Assembly: GCF_020667895.1 (NCBI RefSeq)
Contig: NZ_JAFMPS010000006.1
Location: 88,169 to 152,168, forward strand
Source of the DNA: Alcanivorax sp. 1008
Lineage (GTDB): Bacteria > Pseudomonadota > Gammaproteobacteria > Pseudomonadales > Alcanivoracaceae
Length of the DNA stretch: 64,000 nucleotides
Direction: 5' to 3'
Part shown: one piece after another, positions 44,961 to 54,719 of the stretch
Position numbering within the stretch: position 1 is the first letter of the stretch
How the letters are laid out: each line of letters begins with the position of its first letter
Made by a program: the position numbers and the translations under genes
The notes under the pieces: generated by a model
Seen by the model: only the letters and a program-made list of their open reading frames with translations
What the model was told of the DNA's origin: nothing
The model's database searches: none

Positions 44961-46349
44961 TCAGTTGCGAGACCAGCGGGTGCCTTCACGGGTGTCTTCC
45001 AATACGATGCCGGCGGCCAGTAGCTCGTCGCGGATGGCGTCAGAGCGAGCGAAATCGCGGGCCTTTTTCGCGGCATTGCGGTCTGCGATCAGGGCTTCGA
45101 TCTGCTCACTACTAATACTGTCGCTGCTGCCCCTGGCTTGGAACCAGCTGGCCGGTTCCTGCTGCAACAACCCGAGTAGCTCCGCGGCGGCCAGTAACTC
45201 GGCTTTCAGTTGTGGCTTGTCGGCAGCATCAGCCTTGTTCAACTGAGCAGCAATGGCATGCAGGGCGCTGATAGCGCCGGCGCTGTTCAGGTCATCAAGT
45301 AGTGCCAGTAGCACCGGATGGTCGCTCGGTAGCTGATAGTCCGCTGCAGCGATAACCTGCTCGCCGCGACCTCGCAGAGCGTAGTAGAGCGAATCCAGTG
45401 TCTGCTCCGCTTGCTTGAGTACCTCTTCGCTAAAATTCAGCGGGGAGCGATAGTGCGACGACAGCAGCGCAAAGCGCAGCACTTCCCCGCGATACCGCTT
45501 GAGCAGTTCACGCACCAAACGGAAGTTGCCCAATGACTTGGACATCTTTTCGCCGTCGATATTGATATAGCCGTTGTGCATCCAGTAGCGGACATAATCG
45601 GTGTCATGGGCGCAGCAGCCTTGCGCAATTTCATTTTCGTGGTGCGGGAAAATCAGGTCCTGACCGCCGCCATGAATATCAATGACCTTGCCGAGGTGGC
45701 GGCTGATCATGGCGGAGCATTCGATATGCCAGCCCGGTCGACCGCGCCCCCAGGGGGAGTCCCAGCCAGGCTGGTCATCACTGCTTGGTTTCCACAAAAC
45801 GAAATCGCCGGGGTACCTTTTATATGGCGCCACTTCCACCCGGGCCCCGGCAATCATGTCATCCAGTGAACGTTTTGACAGGCGGCCATAGTTTGGCATT
45901 GACTCGACGGCGAACAGTACATGGCCTTCAGCTGCGTAGGCATGACCTTTGGCAATCAAAGTTTCGATCATGCTGATCATGTCGGGCACATGATCAGTGG
46001 CGAATGGAATGATATCCGGTGGCAGGGCATTGAGCGCCGACATATCTTCCGCATAGGCGGCGCTGAAGCGATCGGTAATGGTTTTGATCGGCTCGCCAAT
46101 CTCGCCAGCGGCTTTGATGATCTTGTCGTCTATGTCGGTAATGTTGCGGGCATAGACCACATGTTCGGCGCCATAAAGGCGGCGCAGCAGTCGGAACAAA
46201 AGGTCAAACACCACTACCGGGCGGGCATTGCCGATATGCACATAGTTGTACACGGTAGGGCCACACACATACATGGTCACCCGGTTTGGGTCGAGCGGTG
46301 TGAAAAGCTCTTTCTTGCCAGTAAGGGTGTTATGAATCTGCAGCGCCAT
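44961..46349 (-). CDS. cysS: Cysteinyl-tRNA synthetase
   Basis: A class I aminoacyl-tRNA synthetase of 462 residues. It has the HIGH motif as HIGN (about 37-40), KMSKS (about 267-271), the zinc ligands ([20 protein letters not shown]) and the C-terminal anticodon-binding domain. Length is as in E. coli. Its ATG overlaps the hisI stop by one base (TAATG). Confidence 0.97.
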   Translation of the reverse strand: MALQIHNTLTGKKELFTPLDPNRVTMYVCGPTVYNYVHIGNARPVVVFDLLFRLLRRLYGAEHVVYARNITDIDDKIIKAAGEIGEPIKTITDRFSAAYAEDMSALNALPPDIIPFATDHVPDMISMIETLIAKGHAYAAEGHVLFAVESMPNYGRLSKRSLDDMIAGARVEVAPYKRYPGDFVLWKPSSDDQPGWDSPWGRGRPGWHIECSAMISRHLGKVIDIHGGGQDLIFPHHENEIAQGCCAHDTDYVRYWMHNGYINIDGEKMSKSLGNFRLVRELLKRYRGEVLRFALLSSHYRSPLNFSEEVLKQAEQTLDSLYYALRGRGEQVIAAADYQLPSDHPVLLALLDDLNSAGAISALHAIAAQLNKADAADKPQLKAELLAAAELLGLLQQEPASWFQARGSSDSISSEQIEALIADRNAAKKARDFARSDAIRDELLAAGIVLEDTREGTRWSRN

Positions 46350-46780
46350 TATTTTTTACCGTAGAGCTGAGCGGGGTTGATCAGCGGGGTTTTATCGAGC
46401 TCCACCTGGTCGCCATCGACGCGCCAGAAAAAACAGTCGCGTCGGCCGGTATGGCAGGCTGGACCACTCTGATCTACATCAAGAAGCAGGGTGTCGCCGT
46501 CGCAGTCAATACGCAGGCTTTTCAGAGTCTGAGTCTGCCCGGAAGACTCTCCCTTGCGCCATAGGCCGCCGCGGGAGCGGGAGTAATAGCATACGCGGCC
46601 CGTGGCGAGCGTTTCCTCAATGGCGGCACGGTTCATCCAGGCCATCATAAGAACTTCGCCGCTATCGTGCTGCCGGGCGATCGCCGGCACCAGGCCGGCA
46701 TCGTTGTAACGCAGGTTGTCCAGCGCTGTGGCCAAGGCGACGCGGAAGCCCTGGGCTTGCTGCTCGTTGTCCTTAAACAT
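46349..46780 (-). CDS. hisI: Phosphoribosyl-AMP cyclohydrolase
   Basis: The third step of histidine synthesis. A 143-residue stand-alone HisI without the HisE pyrophosphohydrolase domain found fused in enterics. Motifs: [32 protein letters not shown], and the zinc/magnesium segment [19 protein letters not shown]. No other his genes are in the window. It follows thrS by 16 bases and is coupled to cysS. Confidence 0.94.
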   Translation of the reverse strand: MFKDNEQQAQGFRVALATALDNLRYNDAGLVPAIARQHDSGEVLMMAWMNRAAIEETLATGRVCYYSRSRGGLWRKGESSGQTQTLKSLRIDCDGDTLLLDVDQSGPACHTGRRDCFFWRVDGDQVELDKTPLINPAQLYGKK

Positions 46781-46796
46781 GGCGTGGCCCTGCTAG

Positions 46797-48713
46797 TTAG
46801 TGAGGCATCCGTGTCTGGTCTTTGAGCAGCGCAATCGCGGCATCCAGAGCCATGACCTCAGTGTTCTGGCTACCAAGGCGCCGAATGGCTACCTGACGGT
46901 CCGTCGCTTCCTTCTCGCCCAGCACCAGGATTACCGGCACTTTCGACTTCGAATGCTCGCGAACCTTATAGCCAATTTTTTCATTGCGAAGGTCGGTTTC
47001 GTTGGTCACGCCGGCTTCAGCCAATGCCGCCGACACCTCAGCGGCGTAACCATCCACCGCGTTAGTAATGGTGGCGACAACTACCGGCAGTGGCGATAGC
47101 CAAAGTGGCAGATAGCCGGCAGTGGACTCAATAACGATGCCGAGGAAGCGCTCCAGAGAGCCGAGCACCGCACGATGTAACATCACCGGGCGATGACGCT
47201 GTGAGTCTTCACCAACATATTCGGCATCAAGCCGCTCCGGCAGAACGAAATCCACCTGAAGGGTGCCACACTGCCAGTCTCGACCAATGGCATCACGCAG
47301 CTGGAATTCGAGCTTGGGCCCATAGAAAGCCCCTTCGCCGGGATTGAGGATGTATTCCAGACCGACACTTTCCACCGCTGCTTTTAATGCTGATTCTGCG
47401 CGATCCCACGTTTCATCAGAGCCGGCCCGGTTGGCTGGGCGGTCCGAGAACATCACCTTGATCTCAGTGAAGCCGAAATCGGCATACACCTCACGCAGCA
47501 TTTTGATGAAGGCCGCGGTTTCCTCGTTGATCTGTGCTTCGGTGCAGAAGATATGTGCATCGTCTTGACCAAAGGTGCGCGCGCGCATCAGTCCGTGCAG
47601 GGCGCCGTGGGCCTCGTTGCGGAACAGGGTGGTGAACTCTCCCAGGCGAATCGGCAGGTCGCGGTAGCTCTTCAGGCCCTGATTGAAAATCTGTACATGG
47701 CCAGGGCAATTCATCGGCTTGATCGCCATATCGCGATGATCATGGGTGCAGATGGTAAACATGTCGTCACCATACTTGTCCCAATGACCAGACTGCTCCC
47801 ACAGCTTGCGGTCCATCATTTGGGGGGTGTTCACCTCCTGATAGCCGTTTCGCTCCATCTTGCCGCGGATGTAGTTCTCCAGAGTGCGGCGCAGACGCCA
47901 ACCCTTCGGGTGCCAAAACATGCTGCCAACCGCTTCTTCTTGCTGATGGAACAGGCCCATCTCGCGGCCAAGCTTGCGGTGGTCGCGCTTTTCCGCTTCC
48001 TCAATCTGCTTGAGATAGGCGTTCAGCTCGTCTTTATTGCGCCAGGCGGTGCCGTATATGCGCTGTAACTGTGGGTTATTGCTGTCGCCACGCCAGTAGG
48101 CGCCGGCCACCTTGGTTAGTTTGAAGCCGTCGCCGAGTTTGCTGGTGCTGGGCAGGTGCGGGCCCCGGCACAGGTCGATAAAGTTGCCCTGCCGGTACAG
48201 GCTGACTTCTTGATCGGCGGGTAGATCGCGGATGATCTCGGCCTTAAAGGTCTCTCCCTGCTTGGTAAAAAACTCGATGGCTTCATCGCGATCCCACACC
48301 TCGCGGCGGATGTCCTCGTTGCGCTTGACGATCTCATGCATGCGCTTCTCAATCGCCTTCAGGTCCTCAGGGGTGAAGGGTTGCTCGCGGTGGAAGTCGT
48401 AATAGAAGCCATTCTCGATGGTCGGGCCGATGGTGACCTGAGTGCCGGGGAATAACTCCTGCACCGCCTCGGCCATGATATGAGCCGCGTCATGGCGAAT
48501 CAGCTCAAGGCCATCCAGGTCTTCGCGGGTGACGATCTGTACAGTGCTGCCGGCGGGCAGTGTCAGATAGACGTCCTTAAGGGCGCCATCCACTTTAACG
48601 GCCAGGGCCTGCTTGGCCAGCTTCTTGCTTATACGGTTGGCGAGTTCCAGTCCGGTTGCCGGCTGGTCAAATGCCATCTCTGCCCCATCGGGCAGGCGGT
48701 AAGAAACGCTCAT
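46797..48713 (-). CDS. thrS: Threonyl-tRNA synthetase
   Basis: A class II synthetase, 638 residues from the ATG at 48713 ([13 protein letters not shown]). Domains in order: TGS (1-60), editing domain with [11 protein letters not shown] (about 73-84), the catalytic core with [10 protein letters not shown], and the anticodon-binding domain. In most gammaproteobacteria infC-rpmI-rplT follow; here hisI-cysS follow instead and infC is absent. No clear tRNA-like operator for autoregulation was identified upstream. Confidence 0.97.
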   Translation of the reverse strand: MSVSYRLPDGAEMAFDQPATGLELANRISKKLAKQALAVKVDGALKDVYLTLPAGSTVQIVTREDLDGLELIRHDAAHIMAEAVQELFPGTQVTIGPTIENGFYYDFHREQPFTPEDLKAIEKRMHEIVKRNEDIRREVWDRDEAIEFFTKQGETFKAEIIRDLPADQEVSLYRQGNFIDLCRGPHLPSTSKLGDGFKLTKVAGAYWRGDSNNPQLQRIYGTAWRNKDELNAYLKQIEEAEKRDHRKLGREMGLFHQQEEAVGSMFWHPKGWRLRRTLENYIRGKMERNGYQEVNTPQMMDRKLWEQSGHWDKYGDDMFTICTHDHRDMAIKPMNCPGHVQIFNQGLKSYRDLPIRLGEFTTLFRNEAHGALHGLMRARTFGQDDAHIFCTEAQINEETAAFIKMLREVYADFGFTEIKVMFSDRPANRAGSDETWDRAESALKAAVESVGLEYILNPGEGAFYGPKLEFQLRDAIGRDWQCGTLQVDFVLPERLDAEYVGEDSQRHRPVMLHRAVLGSLERFLGIVIESTAGYLPLWLSPLPVVVATITNAVDGYAAEVSAALAEAGVTNETDLRNEKIGYKVREHSKSKVPVILVLGEKEATDRQVAIRRLGSQNTEVMALDAAIALLKDQTRMPH

Positions 48714-48868
48714 GAGGATGCTTCGCGACAGGTGGCTGAATAACGGCGGAAGTCTAGCCGGAAATGGCTGGCAGCGCACCCCGCGGGGATCTGTTCGGCT
48801 GCTGTAACACAGCAATGGGTTTTGCTGTGCTATCTTTCTGATAACCACGCTATGCGGAAATATTGGCC

Positions 48869-51040
48869 ATGGATGCGTCGAGCGAGATATCTCCATTCCA
48901 CTACCAGCGACTACTCAAGGTTGCCCAGCGGATCACGGCACAGCACGATATTGCCCGGCTGTGTGAGACTGTGCTGGAAGAAGCACGGCAGTTGACCCAT
49001 GCAGATGGTGGCACGCTCTATATCGTAAAGGGCCACGGTGATAGCGCCCGCCTTGAGTTTGCCATCGTCCGTAATCGTAGCCTGGATATCCGGTTGGGGG
49101 GTACCAGCGGAGGCAGCATCCTTTATCCGGCTATTCCCATGTATCGGGAGGGGGTGGCAAATCACCAGAATGTCGCCAGCCACACCGGGCTGACCGGTAA
49201 CATAGTCAATATCGATGACGTATACGATATCGATCAGTTTGACTTTTCCGGCACCCGTGCCTTTGACAAGCAGTTCGGCTACCACACCTGCTCGGTGCTA
49301 ACTGTTCCACTGATGACAGAGTACGGTGAGCTGGTGGCCGTATTGCAGTTGCTTAACGCCACTGACGAAGCCACAGGTCAGGTAGTCCCGTTCAGTCATA
49401 GTCTGGAGCCTGTGGTCTCGATACTGGCGGGCTTCGCTGCCATGGCCATACAGCAGCAGCGAACCATGCAGGAGCAGAAGGAGTTGCTGGTGGCCTTGTC
49501 TGGTGAGCCAAACACGGGTCGCCTGCTGGAGCGCATCCTGACAGAGGCCCAGGCGATGACCTGTGCTGACGGAGGTTCGTTATATCTGTTTCGTGATGAT
49601 AATGACTCACCCCGACTAGAGTTCGCGTTGGTGCGCAATGACAGCCTGAAGATTAATCAGGGCGGCTCCAGTGGCAATGAAATCAGCTTGCCGTCAATTC
49701 CTCTGCGTGATCAGGAAGGGCTTGAGAATCATCATCATATTGCTGCGCACGTGGCAATCTCGGGAAGGTTGGTAAATATTCCAGATGCGTACCGCTCTGA
49801 ACAGTTCGATTTCTCCGGCACCAAAGCGTTTGATCAGGCCCATGATTATCGCTCCGTATCATTTTTGACAATTCCATTGCTTAATCATCTGAATGAAGTG
49901 ATTGGTGTGCTGCAGCTGGTTAATTCCCGCCACCCGGTGACTCGGGAAATTATTCCTTTTTCCGAGCATATTGAGCCATTGGTCAAGGCCCTTTCCAGTT
50001 ACGCAGCGATTGCCCTGAATAACCTGATTCTGGTGCAAGAGCTAAAGAATCTGCTTGATGCGTTTATTAAGGTGATTGCTCAGGCAATTGATGCGAAGAG
50101 CCCGCATACATCCGGCCACTGTCAGCGCGTGCCTCTGTTGACAGAGATGATCGCCAGAGCGGCCTGTAATGATGATAAAACCTTTGCTGATTTTGATCTT
50201 GATGAAGATGGTTGGTACGAACTTCATGTAGCGGCCTGGATGCATGATTGTGGCAAGCTGGCTACACCAGACTCTGTGCTGGATAAATCCACGAAGCTAC
50301 ACACTCTGTGTGACAGAATTGGCTCTGTGCGAGCCAGATTCTCTGCCTTGAAGGCGCAGTATGAGAGGGACATGCTAAGAGCGGCTTTGGCTGAGCCTGC
50401 GCGCCATGCAGAGCTGGATGCGGCTTTGCAACTGCAGCTTAACGAGCTGGATGATGACCTTGCCTTTATTGAAGCTGCTAATAAAGGCGGTGAGTTTATG
50501 GCGCAAGAGCGAAAAGACAGGGTTCGCCAGATAGCCGGTCGTCAGTGGCGTGATGCGGATGGGGTTATGCAGTCTTTGCTCAGTGAAGATGAGGTCTATA
50601 ACCTGTGTATTGAACGCGGCACACTAACAGAAGAAGAACGTCAGGTTATAAATAACCATATGCAGGTCACCATAGATATGCTGGAATCATTGCCATTTCC
50701 GCGTAAATTGCGACGGGTGCCTGAATATGCGGGAGGCCACCATGAAAAAATGGATGGTAGTGGCTTCCCTCGCGGACTCACTCGAGAGCAGATGTCGTGG
50801 CCGGCGCGAATGATGGCTATTGCGGATATTTTTGAGGCATTGACGGCAAAGGACCGCCCTTACAAAGATCCTATGAAGATTTCTCAGGCGCTGTCGATAA
50901 TGCAGAAGATGCGCGACGGCAACCATATCGACCCCGATCTGTATGAACTCTTCGTTCACAGTAGGGTCTGGGAGCAGTATGCGAAGCAAGTTCTTGATCC
51001 GGTGCAGCTTGATGTCCATGACCCGACTGCTTATTGCTAG
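48869..51040 (+). CDS. GAF-GAF-HD-GYP protein, predicted c-di-GMP phosphodiesterase
   Basis: A 723-residue cytosolic signalling protein. Two GAF domains (about 15-190 and 205-375) each carry a similar run (VNI or VNIPDAY then FDFSGT), so they arose by duplication. The HD-GYP domain follows (about 400-710), with HTSGHCQR, the HD pair in [13 protein letters not shown], and [13 protein letters not shown], i.e. GFP in place of GYP, a tolerated variant. Between the HD and GYP motifs lies a long, charged, helix-rich insertion of roughly 110 residues. It probably hydrolyses c-di-GMP under control of small ligands on the GAF domains. The gene end overlaps the M23 peptidase start by 29 bases. Confidence 0.9.
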   Translation: MDASSEISPFHYQRLLKVAQRITAQHDIARLCETVLEEARQLTHADGGTLYIVKGHGDSARLEFAIVRNRSLDIRLGGTSGGSILYPAIPMYREGVANHQNVASHTGLTGNIVNIDDVYDIDQFDFSGTRAFDKQFGYHTCSVLTVPLMTEYGELVAVLQLLNATDEATGQVVPFSHSLEPVVSILAGFAAMAIQQQRTMQEQKELLVALSGEPNTGRLLERILTEAQAMTCADGGSLYLFRDDNDSPRLEFALVRNDSLKINQGGSSGNEISLPSIPLRDQEGLENHHHIAAHVAISGRLVNIPDAYRSEQFDFSGTKAFDQAHDYRSVSFLTIPLLNHLNEVIGVLQLVNSRHPVTREIIPFSEHIEPLVKALSSYAAIALNNLILVQELKNLLDAFIKVIAQAIDAKSPHTSGHCQRVPLLTEMIARAACNDDKTFADFDLDEDGWYELHVAAWMHDCGKLATPDSVLDKSTKLHTLCDRIGSVRARFSALKAQYERDMLRAALAEPARHAELDAALQLQLNELDDDLAFIEAANKGGEFMAQERKDRVRQIAGRQWRDADGVMQSLLSEDEVYNLCIERGTLTEEERQVINNHMQVTIDMLESLPFPRKLRRVPEYAGGHHEKMDGSGFPRGLTREQMSWPARMMAIADIFEALTAKDRPYKDPMKISQALSIMQKMRDGNHIDPDLYELFVHSRVWEQYAKQVLDPVQLDVHDPTAYC

Positions 51041-51869
51041 TTTTTTGCTGTCCTGTAGCACTCTACTGCTGGCGCAGCCACTGCTGTCTTTACGCGGAGA
51101 GCCTGCGCCTGGCGCCTTGATGATTGGCCAGGTTGAACCCGGCTCAAAAGTCTGGCTGGATGAGCGCCCTTTGCGCGTTAACGCCAGTGGCTACTTTTTA
51201 TTTGGTTTTGGTCGTGATGCAGAGGGTGAATCATTGCTTCGCATCGAGGGTGATGCCGGGAGGCAGGAAAGTCTCATTACACTGAAGGCGCGAGACTGGA
51301 ATATTCAGAGAGTGGAGGGAGTTCCTGCTCGTACCGTTACCCCGCCACCCGAAGCGTTAGAACGAATACGCACTGAAGCGGCGCTTGTTCGGGCAGCTCG
51401 GCAAACGGATTCGGACCTCGCCGAGTTCTCCGGGCAGTTTGTCTGGCCAGCCAGTGGAAGAATTAGTGGGGTCTACGGTAGTCAGCGTGTCTATAACGGT
51501 AACCCTGGCAATCCCCATTACGGTGTCGATATTGCGGCGCCGACGGGAAGTCCAGTGGTGGCTCCTGCGGGGGGAGTGGTAACGCTGGTCCATCCGGAAA
51601 TGTTCTATTCCGGTGGAACCCTTTTGCTTGATCACGGCATGGGGCTGTCATCGACCTTTATTCACCTGAACAAGGTTTTAGTCGAGGAAGGTCAGGTTGT
51701 TCGCCAGGGAGATCTGATTGCGGAAATTGGTGCTAGCGGCAGGGCGACCGGCCCGCATCTCGATTGGCGTCTGAACTGGTACCAGGAGCGTCTGGATCCA
51801 CAGTGGTTTATGGGCGGGATGCAGGACACCGAAGTAAGCGCGGGCGCGCCTATGATCGGCAGACCTTGA
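51012..51869 (+). CDS. M23-family peptidase (LytM/NlpD type), secreted
   Basis: A 285-residue protein with a signal peptide (about 1-20, LLLAQ). A ~90-residue beta-rich N-terminal part follows, a short helical linker, then the peptidase M23 domain (about 160-275). The zinc ligands are HYGVD (HxxxD) and the terminal GPHLDW, where the usual HxH is HLD, a form seen in some gammaproteobacterial members. A catalytic His lies in STFIHLN. It cuts or regulates peptidoglycan cross-links in the periplasm. The ATG at 51012 (a second ATG at 51018) lies inside the HD-GYP gene, so translation is coupled. Confidence 0.85.
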   Translation: MSMTRLLIASFLLSCSTLLLAQPLLSLRGEPAPGALMIGQVEPGSKVWLDERPLRVNASGYFLFGFGRDAEGESLLRIEGDAGRQESLITLKARDWNIQRVEGVPARTVTPPPEALERIRTEAALVRAARQTDSDLAEFSGQFVWPASGRISGVYGSQRVYNGNPGNPHYGVDIAAPTGSPVVAPAGGVVTLVHPEMFYSGGTLLLDHGMGLSSTFIHLNKVLVEEGQVVRQGDLIAEIGASGRATGPHLDWRLNWYQERLDPQWFMGGMQDTEVSAGAPMIGRP

Positions 51870-51883
51870 TTTTACTATCAGGT

Positions 51884-53116
51884 TCATAGAGGACGTGCTG
51901 TACCGCCCTCATCCAGAAGAACAACTCGATTTCGGCCCAGTCCCTTGGCTTCGTATAGTGCTTCATCGGCCATCCTTATCAGCTCTGAAGTGTGGTGAAT
52001 TTCCGGCCTCCACCCGGCCACTCCGACGCTGATGGTAATTACGTTGCTATTACGCGACGCCTTGTGCTCAATACCTTGCTTTTCAATTCTGTCCCTCACG
52101 CGTTCCGCAAATACCAGCGCGTCATTCAGTCGTATGCCGTTCAGCGCGACCAAAAACTCTTCGCCGCCGTAGCGAGCGATAAAGTCTGCCTCACGCTGAA
52201 TCATTGACTGAACGACGGTTGAAACTGTGCGCAGGCAGTCATCACCTGCCAGGTGGCCATAGCTGTCATTGTACTGCTTGAAAAAATCAATATCGAAAAG
52301 TAGAACATAGAGATTGCCGTCTTCCGTCTTGCGTTGCCGCTGGAGATTAATCTGTCGATTCAGGCGCTCTTCCATTCCTCGACGATTGACGGCGCCAGTG
52401 AGCGGGTCCTCTGTGGCTTGATTCTCCAGAACCAGATTCGCTGAGTGTAGCTCGTTGCGATGCATGGCCAGAACGCGCTCGGCGAGGAAGTGTTTACGTT
52501 GAAGCTTTTCGAAATTGTATTGGCCATAAAGACTTAGTACGCCACCGGCAAGAACGAAGAAAAACAGTACCAACGTCTCGGCTGGAGTGAGCTCGCTATA
52601 CACAAGCATTGAGAAAATCATCAATAACAGAATCAAGGCGCTATTAATCAGGCTCCAGCGAAAGGTAATTCGGAACAATGTGCCCATCAGTAATATCGCA
52701 AGCAGATTAAAAAGGTAGTAAGTGTAGGAGAGGCTATGACTGAGAGTAATGCTTAGGTAATTGTTGGTTATTGAAATGATGAGTGCGGTTAAACATACCG
52801 ATGGCTGGATTATCCAGTCCGTCTGCTCTTGCCCGGCGAGCCACCAGGTAAGAGTGGAAGCCATAATCGCAATAAGGCGGGCTCTCCAGCTGTGCATGGC
52901 GCTGGCAGGGTCGATGAGTACTTCGACCATGCTGCCACTAACTAGCAGTATCAAGACGATGACAAATGAAGATCTGATCAGTGTGCGGGTGAGGCCTAGC
53001 AGGTAAACCTGAAAGCCGCGCTCAAGGGGTGCCGGCAATCCCAGATGCCATGGCAGGCCTATGTCAGCGCCATTCGGAAGTGGTCGATCCGGCGGAGAGT
53101 GTCTGATGATGCTCAT
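51884..53116 (-). CDS. Membrane diguanylate cyclase (GGDEF)
   Basis: A 410-residue protein with about six membrane segments between residues 45 and 205, then a helical linker and a GGDEF domain (about 245-400). It has EDPLTGAVNRRGMEE, FDIDFFKQYNDSYGH, active-site GGEEF and an READ I-site five residues before it. AAGGAAAGG precedes the ATG. It runs convergent with the M23 gene (14-base gap) and divergent from the quorum-sensing synthase gene. Confidence 0.92.
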   Translation of the reverse strand: MSIIRHSPPDRPLPNGADIGLPWHLGLPAPLERGFQVYLLGLTRTLIRSSFVIVLILLVSGSMVEVLIDPASAMHSWRARLIAIMASTLTWWLAGQEQTDWIIQPSVCLTALIISITNNYLSITLSHSLSYTYYLFNLLAILLMGTLFRITFRWSLINSALILLLMIFSMLVYSELTPAETLVLFFFVLAGGVLSLYGQYNFEKLQRKHFLAERVLAMHRNELHSANLVLENQATEDPLTGAVNRRGMEERLNRQINLQRQRKTEDGNLYVLLFDIDFFKQYNDSYGHLAGDDCLRTVSTVVQSMIQREADFIARYGGEEFLVALNGIRLNDALVFAERVRDRIEKQGIEHKASRNSNVITISVGVAGWRPEIHHTSELIRMADEALYEAKGLGRNRVVLLDEGGTARPL

Positions 53117-53414
53117 TGCGCCTTTCCTTGTGCGGTTCTAAACCGGGCGGCAGTCCTGTGCACCCTTTTTATAGCATCACTATGCCATTAACTGCCAGCC
53201 TGCTTTTGTCATGATCATCATCGCGCTTCAGGCGGGCGGTCAGGGCGAGATGATTTCTTTATGACATCTAAATAGTTCCAATAAGAAATCCATCTAATGC
53301 CAATTGCGAGCATCTTTTATTCAGTATGAATAAATTCACTCAACATGCTGCCACATTATGCCGTGGGAAGAACCTTGTTCTTTGTTAAATCACACGAGAG
53401 GCGGAGTGACTGTT
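53117..53414 (+). promoter_or_regulatory. AT-rich control region of the autoinducer synthase gene
   Basis: About 300 bases without a gene. The part from about 53250 to 53400 is clearly richer in A/T than neighbouring DNA and probably contains the synthase promoter. Short dyads such as TTATTCAGTATGAATAA (53317-53333) lie 82-98 bases before the ATG and could be operator sites. A GGAG at 53403-53406 is the ribosome site. No known LuxR- or LuxO-type box is recognised. Confidence 0.4.
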
Positions 53415-54677
53415 ATGAATAACCTTTTGCAGGTTGAGGACGACTCACGGAACGCACTGACAGCCAGGCAGTACCTTGATCAGCGTATAGATGAGTTCCG
53501 TGTTGATCGCTGGCAGAATGAGTGGCGTGGTCAGCATATTATGCGGGGGAGGTCTCCGGGTGCTAGCTCGGTCCGCCTGATCAGCAATGACTACCTTTCT
53601 ATTGCCGGTCATCCGGAGATTGTAAGCGCTCAGATAGATGCCCTGAAGGCGACATCCGAAAGTGTATTGATGTCCGGCGTATTTTTGCATGGGCAGACGC
53701 CACAGAAGCAACTTGAATGCAGGTTTGCTGATTGGGCTGGAATGCCGGAAGCGATTCTTTCGCAATCCGGCTACGCTGCCAACGTTGGCCTGCTTCAAGC
53801 AATTTCAGGCCCGGGTGTGCCGGTTTACATTGATATGCATGCGCACGCGTCGCTTTGGGATGGCATTCAAAGTGCTGGCGCAGAAGCTCATCCCTGGCGG
53901 CATAACGATATCTCCCACCTCAGACGTCAGATTACTGCTCATGGCCCTGGCGTTGTATGCGTCGACTCGGTTTACAGCACCAATGGCAGTGTATGCAAGC
54001 TGGCTGAGACCGTAGGAATGGCCAAGCTGATGGGGTGCCTTGTGATCGTTGATGAATCACATTCGCTCGGAACGCATGGCCCCAGCGGGGCAGGGATGGT
54101 GGCTGGTCAAGGCCTGACTGGTGATGTGGACTTTATTACCGCCAGCTTGGCCAAGGCATTTGCTGGTCGGGCAGGGCTTATAATGTGTCCTGTTGGGTTT
54201 AGTGACTATTTTTGGTTTACTGCGCGGCCTGCAATTTTTAGCTCATGCTTGCTGCCCCACGAAATTTCGGCGCTTGATAAGACGCTGGATGTTGTCATCC
54301 GGGATGAATGGCGACGTGAGTCCTTGCACAAAAATGCGGATATTGTTCGTCGGGGGCTGGCTGATCTTGGCTATAACGTTGATGCCAGCAAGTCGCAGAT
54401 CATTGCTTTGGAGTCTGGTCTGGAATACGACACCTTGTGTCTTCGTCAGGCTATGGAGGCTAATGACATATTTGGCTCCGTCTTTTGTGCTCCCGCGACA
54501 CCAAAGAAGCGATCTTTGCTGAGGCTCAGCATTAACGCTTCTATGTCCATGAACGAAATCGGCAAACTGCTAAAGGCTTGCGAGGATGTTCGTGACCAGG
54601 TAGGTATGTGGGAGTGGAGTTCAACCCGACGCAAATCTGCTAGTGGCCAGACGACCATGTTGCGTACCATTTGTTAG
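53415..54677 (+). CDS. cqsA: Alpha-hydroxyketone autoinducer synthase (CqsA/LqsA-like)
   Basis: A PLP-dependent alpha-oxoamine synthase family member, 420 residues. CqsA of Vibrio and LqsA of Legionella condense an acyl-CoA with an amino-acid-derived substrate to make alpha-hydroxyketone signals. The PLP lysine is Lys247 in ASLAKAFAGRAG, whose surrounding run matches CqsA rather than glycine C-acetyltransferase or BioF. VDESHSLGTHGP carries the PLP Asp. It also has SNDYLSIAGHPEI and SGVFLHGQTP. The N-terminus is ~25 residues longer than in Vibrio. It faces a CqsS-like kinase and a response regulator, which strongly supports the signal-synthase call. The acyl chain length of the product cannot be read from sequence. 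Confidence 0.88.
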   Translation: MNNLLQVEDDSRNALTARQYLDQRIDEFRVDRWQNEWRGQHIMRGRSPGASSVRLISNDYLSIAGHPEIVSAQIDALKATSESVLMSGVFLHGQTPQKQLECRFADWAGMPEAILSQSGYAANVGLLQAISGPGVPVYIDMHAHASLWDGIQSAGAEAHPWRHNDISHLRRQITAHGPGVVCVDSVYSTNGSVCKLAETVGMAKLMGCLVIVDESHSLGTHGPSGAGMVAGQGLTGDVDFITASLAKAFAGRAGLIMCPVGFSDYFWFTARPAIFSSCLLPHEISALDKTLDVVIRDEWRRESLHKNADIVRRGLADLGYNVDASKSQIIALESGLEYDTLCLRQAMEANDIFGSVFCAPATPKKRSLLRLSINASMSMNEIGKLLKACEDVRDQVGMWEWSSTRRKSASGQTTMLRTIC

Positions 54678-54686
54678 TCAGGGGAG

Positions 54687-54719
54687 GGTAATCTTGCCTC
54701 CATATCTGGCGAGATTACC
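54687..54719. terminator. Hairpin between convergent cqsA and response-regulator genes
   Basis: A 12-bp stem (GGTAATCTTGCC with GGCGAGATTACC, one mismatch) and a nine-base loop. It overlaps the stop codon of the response-regulator gene. There is no long T-run on either strand, so termination efficiency is uncertain. Confidence 0.55.

Noticed and set aside
53415-54677. Glycine C-acetyltransferase (kbl) or 8-amino-7-oxononanoate synthase (bioF)
   Set aside because: Same fold family, but the SLAKAFAGRAG run and the adjacent CqsS-like kinase and response regulator fit CqsA/LqsA; no tdh or bio genes are nearby.
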